DNA of 64,000 nucleotides, taken from contig CM029622.1 of assembly GCA_017311315.1 (NCBI GenBank), positions 18,558,102 through 18,622,101 of the forward strand, given 5' to 3'. Source of the DNA: Dendrocalamus latiflorus. Its lineage: Eukaryota; Streptophyta; Magnoliopsida; Poales; Poaceae. The notes beneath the pieces are model-generated. The model was not told where the DNA came from. It saw only the letters and a list, made by a program, of their open reading frames with translations, and did no database searches. Below are positions 59,154-64,000 of this stretch, in pieces. The position numbers and the translations under genes were made by a program. Each line of letters starts with the position of its first letter. Within the stretch, counting starts at the first letter, position 1.

Positions 59154-60893
59154 TATAAGAGTAAGAATACAGATGTTCCACCCCCAAGTGTTGCCCAAGC
59201 GGCTCTATTTATAGGTGAGATTTTTAGGCTGTGGCTTATGGTTTTTGGCTTAAATTTTTGAATTCTGACTGTTCACAAGAGGAAGTATGGAGAAAGAGAC
59301 ACTCACATGTGATTTTGGCCGATATAGATGAATTCGGTACAATATCTACTATAATTGATCTGTAGACCCCACCTTAAAAAAACATACCGTTTGAAAGCTA
59401 TTTACTGTAACATAAACCAAAAGTCATAAGCCATATAGCCCCACGTAGGGTTGGTTGATTACAAATATACTCTTATAAAGGGTGGCACTGCAAGGGGTAG
59501 AAGGGGTCATGCTGTGGGAACCCCAGGTGTGAGAACACCCAAAATCACTGTATATATTCTGTACTAGTCCATGATCAGTAGTTAGTACACATATTCACAT
59601 CATTGTGTTCACATCTATACACATCTCACATAAATAATTTACAACAAAAGGGTGACATATAATCGATGCATAATAGCGTTTATACACAAAGGTCCGACCG
59701 GCCAAATAAACACCAGAGTCTAGAACAAAATGTAGCAGAACACTAGTAAATAAGCAAAAGCATCTATTGGTATGCCATCATAGCTCACATGCAACCGATT
59801 GGAGTTAGGCCCTAGAAAGACCCATCATCGAATTCCCCAATGCCGGGGGCACAATACGTATCGTCGGGCATGTAACCTTCTTCATTCTCTGATCAACAAT
59901 AATTTAAGCAAGATTGAGTACATTGTATATTATGTACTCAGCAATACTTGTAGTGTATTGCAAAATTGTACGTATATACAAGGCTGTCAAAGGATGAGGT
60001 TCTAAACTAACACTACTACAAAAAAGGCGATACTGAATGGCTACATCACAAACGGTTTATAGAGAACCGTCTGTACTATAACTATCATAGATGATTTTAC
60101 AAGCATGACCGTGTACCATCTGTGATACACAACTATAACAGATGGTTCATATGAATAACCATCTATGGTATTTTCACAGACGGTTATTAATATGAACCGT
60201 CTGTGATAATGCAAAATATCACCGATGGTTTGTATCAATAACCATCTATGATAATTCATTGATGGTTATTGATACAAACCATCTGTGATAATGGTAGACA
60301 TTGCCGATGTTTTGTATTAATAACTGTCTGTGAAAGTTCATAGACAGTTATTAATACAAACTGTCTGTGATAGTTTCATATCACAAACGATTTGTGGTTG
60401 GAACCGTCTGGGATACGCCACGTTATTAAATAGCCAGCGTGTGTGGTCTCGACAGATTTATCTTCATTGCGTTGTATTGAAGGAGGCATCCAACTTTGGA
60501 AAGTTTGGTGAAAACATACCATTTATAGATCTAGCTTGTAGATCAATTTGTTCTTGGTGATTATATGTTAGTGTTTATTTCTAATAACTTATATGCCTTG
60601 TAATAAAGAGAGATGATAGCTAGGTTTAGAGAGATATGGTAGTTTACTTCAATTTAAGAATGGGTCAGTACTCCTAGTTTACTTCAATATATTCTTACTT
60701 GATACACAAACGCACATGCATATTGCTTCATGAATACATGGCTAGTTACTTAATTTAGATATGGATAATTTATTATTAGGTGAATGACAATTATGTGCAT
60801 AAGTAGCTAGGCTGGTTAGTTAGCTATAGTAGCATTAATAATCTAATTTGACAATAATTTATTACATGCATAGTGTAAATAGACCGAAGCTGG

Positions 60894-61250
60894 ATGTACA
60901 TTGAGAACTGTGTAAGTGAAGAGTGCATTAATGACATGTCTGCTTTTAGAAGAGTGGCCGAGCATGATATATTGAAGAAGGGGATGGAATATATATACTG
61001 TTTATGCATTGATTGTGATAATTTGAAGATGTTTACCAACTCAGCACAGATCGAAGCTCACTTGATTCGAAGGGGTTTCAAAAGGGGTACACATGTTGGA
61101 CCAGTCGCGGTGAAGAGAAGATTACACAGGAAGGTAGTTATAACATCATTGAGGGAGACCATAATATGCCAGTTGTAGACTATGCTTTCGATGAAGATAG
61201 GTCATATGATGACAATTTGGATCAGATGCTACACGATGCAGAAGGAAACT
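60894..61250 (+). pseudogene. TNP2 transposase N-terminal remnant (copy B)
   Basis: The Transposase-associated domain is open here (NCVSEECINDMSAFRRVAEH, EYIYCLCIDCDNLK, RRGFKRGTHVGP), including the Cys that is a stop in copy A. A frame change near 61130 leads to HNMPVVDYAFDEDRSYDD, then the deletion junction ends the gene. The catalytic core, DUF4218-like and DUF4216-like parts are all missing. It could give at most a short truncated protein. Confidence 0.8.
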
Positions 61251-61315
61251 ACCTAGATGTTATTAGGTCCATAACTTCATGGGGTCTAAAATAACATGAT
61301 TACCTCTTGCAGCAA

Positions 61316-63494
61316 ACATTGACTACCGAATCTTCTGAAGGCTCCTTCCAAGCAGTCAGGGAGAGGGATATACTGTCGACCGCATTGGGAAACAAGGAGC
61401 ACCCAGGTCGCACACAAGGCCTAGGGGTTTACGTATCTTGGAGGCATGGATTCCCAAATGACTTCGAGACATAGGAGTAGGAAGAGATTTAAGGCCAAGC
61501 GCGAGCAAAGTATGAAATGGGACTTTGTTGCAAAACTTGAGGGCATAATTGCCTCACTTTGAGGAGAGATAGATGCATTGAGAAAAGAACTATGACAACT
61601 CCGCTACTAGTCATAAGTCACCCTCGTTATTACAGTATCTAGTCCCCTCAACGTCGGAGTAGCTGCACGTCTACGCTACTTTCTAAACATAGCAATGCCC
61701 ACTTACCTATCTACGACATCCAGGTAATATACATCTCTTAAATACTACATAGATAGATTTGGTGGAAGCCTTAGCTCATCGTGTATCATTATATAGAAGG
61801 CCACACTGTGCATCCTTAGAATCAGGGTTGTTGGCTCCATTCCCGTTGACACTGGGCGGGGGTTGGCGTATCCATGCTTGCCCGGGATATTGGAGCACGG
61901 TGCCCAGCTAGAGACCGGTTTTATGAAGGTTCAGGTGGACATGATTAATGACGTTTTTAGGGCCATTCCGCTGGAGAGGCCCCTAAACAGTACTCATGAC
62001 ACTAGGGGATGCCGTTCACACAATCGTCCACTGGCCCAAGAGGGACATCAGCCTGGACCCTTCCGTACTGCGATCTCTACACGGCCATACCTATCAAACA
62101 GAATGCTCTATAACTCCATCTCAAGCTCCTCTTCAGAAGGCCAGCGCATCGGCTCTTGTGAAGGCGGCACCAAAAATTTATCATAAGCGAGGTGCCAAGG
62201 CCAAATTGAAGAAGATTAAGGCGCCTCCCAGGGAATAGAAGTTCATGCTCGAAGTATCATTGGTCTCCGAGTCACAATTACCCAGGCTTGGACTAATTTA
62301 CGGAACTTTGCAACCTGGTACATGTAGAGGTCCAACATGAAGCTAAACTGGTATAGTGGATTCACCGTGAGATACATGGAGGCGCATTTCCTCCACGACT
62401 CGGGCTACTTCGTTGTGACCTTCGAAGACTTATTCTTACTATATAATCTTGACGAACTCGACGCCTCACTTCTACGATGCTGGACACTGTAAGTGTATTG
62501 TACAATCAAGTTCTACATTCATGTAACACTGATAAATATCATAACTCATTGCTTATGTATAGATCCATGATCCAACAAGTCCAGCTACGGCGAAAACCGG
62601 TGGGTTTCCTTGACCTACACTTGGTCTTTGAGCAATCCATCAACGATAACGAATCCTTCGTCCAAGATTATATAACGAGGGGGTTGCTTACTCACAGTGA
62701 CAAGGAATACATCATGATGCCCTTTAACCAAGGGTAAGTGCTTCACTAGTTGCCAAACAAGTTTCATGTGTATTTTATACATAACATAAACTTAGGATTA
62801 ATCACTTTGGCGACATACATGACTAGGAGTCACTGGATTCTGATTGTGATTGTACCAAAGTGGAGCAAGATAATATACCTTGATTCTCTACTTAGGAGCA
62901 ACCACGACTTCACCCATGTGCAACAAACAATTGAGAGGTAAACTCATTTCCTCCATACATAACTCTATTGTAGTCTTCCCTTCGTTTGCAATGGCTGAGG
63001 CTAACTTTTTGGAATCACGTAGGTCGTTCAGTGCTTACGTTGCCTAGGGAGGGAGAACAAGAAATCCAGCACCACACTGCGATATAGAACGTGATTTTTG
63101 GTACCCGATACAACACAATAATCCTATTTCACACTTTGTTATAATGCATCTAGAACTGACAATACATATGTATGTAATTCTATTTTTACTGTGCCACTAG
63201 TAGCTACAGGGCAACGTATGCGGCTTCTATGTTTGCTGCCACATGGAGGAAATTATGGACACTAAGACGAATGATCCAGAGGTTTGTTAACCTGCCAATA
63301 ATTATTTTGGGATTATCAATATATATTATATATATGCGCTAATGACTTAACATTACTCCAACCAACAACGTGTGGTATTCGACAAAAATGCAATCGATCT
63401 TGACAAACTTGATGAAATTTGAGGAAAACTCTCCCAATCCTTGATAGCAGAGGTCATAAATAACATTGGAGAGTTCTACCCCGGCAATAATTAG
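61316..63494 (+). pseudogene. second CACTA gene with Ulp1-like protease (copy B)
   Basis: After an intron acceptor (CCTCTTGCAG) the exon reads GNKEHPGRTQGLGVY and SWRHGFPNDFET, then meets an early stop caused by a small deletion. HGAQLETGFMKVQVD and GDAVHTIVHWPKRDI follow (61863-62240), then PVGFLDLHLVFEQS (62590) and SHWILIVIVPKWSK (62828). The Cys-containing QGNVCGFYVCCHMEE is at about 63207-63250 and the tail VINNIGEFYPGNN ends at 63494. The presumed catalytic His (SHW) and Cys are present and better kept than in copy A, which reads FYVF. A stop at about 63421 and one shared with A at about 63048 show that it is inactive. Confidence 0.75.
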
Positions 63495-64000
63495 ATGTTG
63501 AAACATTTGATACAATTGTAATAACTCAATTGTGCTTAATCAAATAATGTATTCAAATGTACATCATTTAGTTGAGATCTGTGTAATGATTATCGTGTGC
63601 TATATGTGTGATCTATTTGCTTGTTTTCAGAGGGAATGGCTAGCATTTCCCGAGGCTAGCCAAAAAATAGGAAATAATATAGTTATTTAAATAGCTATCA
63701 TGGACGATTTTTAGTATTAGACGTCTGTGATATCTAAGATATCACAAACGGCTATGTTCGAGAACTGTCTATGATATATAATATATCACAAATGGTTTTT
63801 TAGTATTAGCCATCTGTGATACTTGATATATCACGGATGGTTATATTAAAGAACCATCTATGACACTTGATATATCACAAATGGTTTTTTCGAAAAATCG
63901 TCTGTGTTGTAATTATCACAGACGGTTTGAGTGCCGTCTATGATATCCACCTATTATCACAGACACACAAATTCAGACGGTTTAGAAACCGTCTATGATG

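Larger units (their letters stand above)
51730..64000 (+). repeat. segmental duplication, copy B (runs off the window)
   Basis: It matches 11840-32880 in the same order and orientation. B-only pieces are 52759-53000, about 53190-53290, 53451-53737, 53978-54452 and 54774-58643. B lacks the equivalents of 16468-25900 and 27643-31792. The right end lies beyond the window. Confidence 0.9.
60011..64000 (+). mobile_element. CACTA element, copy B, internally deleted and cut by the window edge
   Basis: It starts CACTACTACAAAAAAGG after TAA (60008-60010), with the same subterminal ACGGTT / AACCGTCTGTGATA motifs (60011-60430). The TNP2 gene stops after its first domain: at 61245-61250 an AAACTA joins sequence that in copy A is 9433 bp away. 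The second gene follows without the nested CACTA seen in A. The right subterminal repeats begin at about 63700; the terminus lies outside the window. Confidence 0.9.

Overview
This is nuclear DNA from a grass (Poaceae). The evidence is one intact plant class III peroxidase gene with an intron at a conserved position, Ty1/copia polyproteins of plant type, CACTA (En/Spm) elements with TNP2, TNPA-like and Ulp1-like genes, Helitrons, and many Stowaway- and Tourist/Harbinger-like MITEs. I cannot name the species from sequence alone. The only convincing host gene is the peroxidase at 9952-11416 (minus). A 34-residue peroxidase C-terminal remnant at 45396-45497 suggests a former peroxidase cluster broken up by transposons.

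Layout. 1-4645: a minus-strand copia element cut by the window edge; its long leader holds a GC-rich block preceded by a promoter-like stretch facing the other way. 4653-6102: MITE and repeat-like DNA. 6103-9647: a non-autonomous minus-strand copia element with gag-protease remnants only, between LTRs full of TTACGACCAC motifs. 9952-11530: peroxidase gene and TATA box. 11840-32880: duplication copy A, ending in a 17.6-kb CACTA element (15233-32877) with decayed TNP2 and Ulp1-type genes and a second, nested CACTA (27643-31792) whose TNPA-like gene is open over seven exons. 33-37.7 kb: short repeats and a 934-bp Harbinger-like element. 38.0-42.4 kb: a plus-strand copia element with a broken polyprotein. 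43760-44470: six tandem copies of a satellite of about 137 bp. 46359-48790: a third CACTA carrying a GC-rich segment. 51730-64000: duplication copy B, which runs off the window.

Comparing copies A and B is the most informative part of the window. They are direct copies about 40 kb apart, and each gives the empty site for insertions found only in the other. B gained a 242-bp and a 287-bp MITE, a 475-bp Helitron-like element and a 3870-bp Helitron. A gained the nested CACTA, with an exact 3-bp target duplication. B's CACTA lacks 9433 bp between two AAACTA hexamers, the signature of a deletion derivative. The CACTA and several MITEs were already present before the duplication.

No tRNA, rRNA or CRISPR array was found. 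No gene system outside known plant transposon biology is clearly visible. The strongest candidates for something new are the all-phase-0 TNPA-like gene in an otherwise non-autonomous CACTA, the Helitron with internal long repeats, the tandem satellite, and the promoter-like segment inside a retrotransposon leader.
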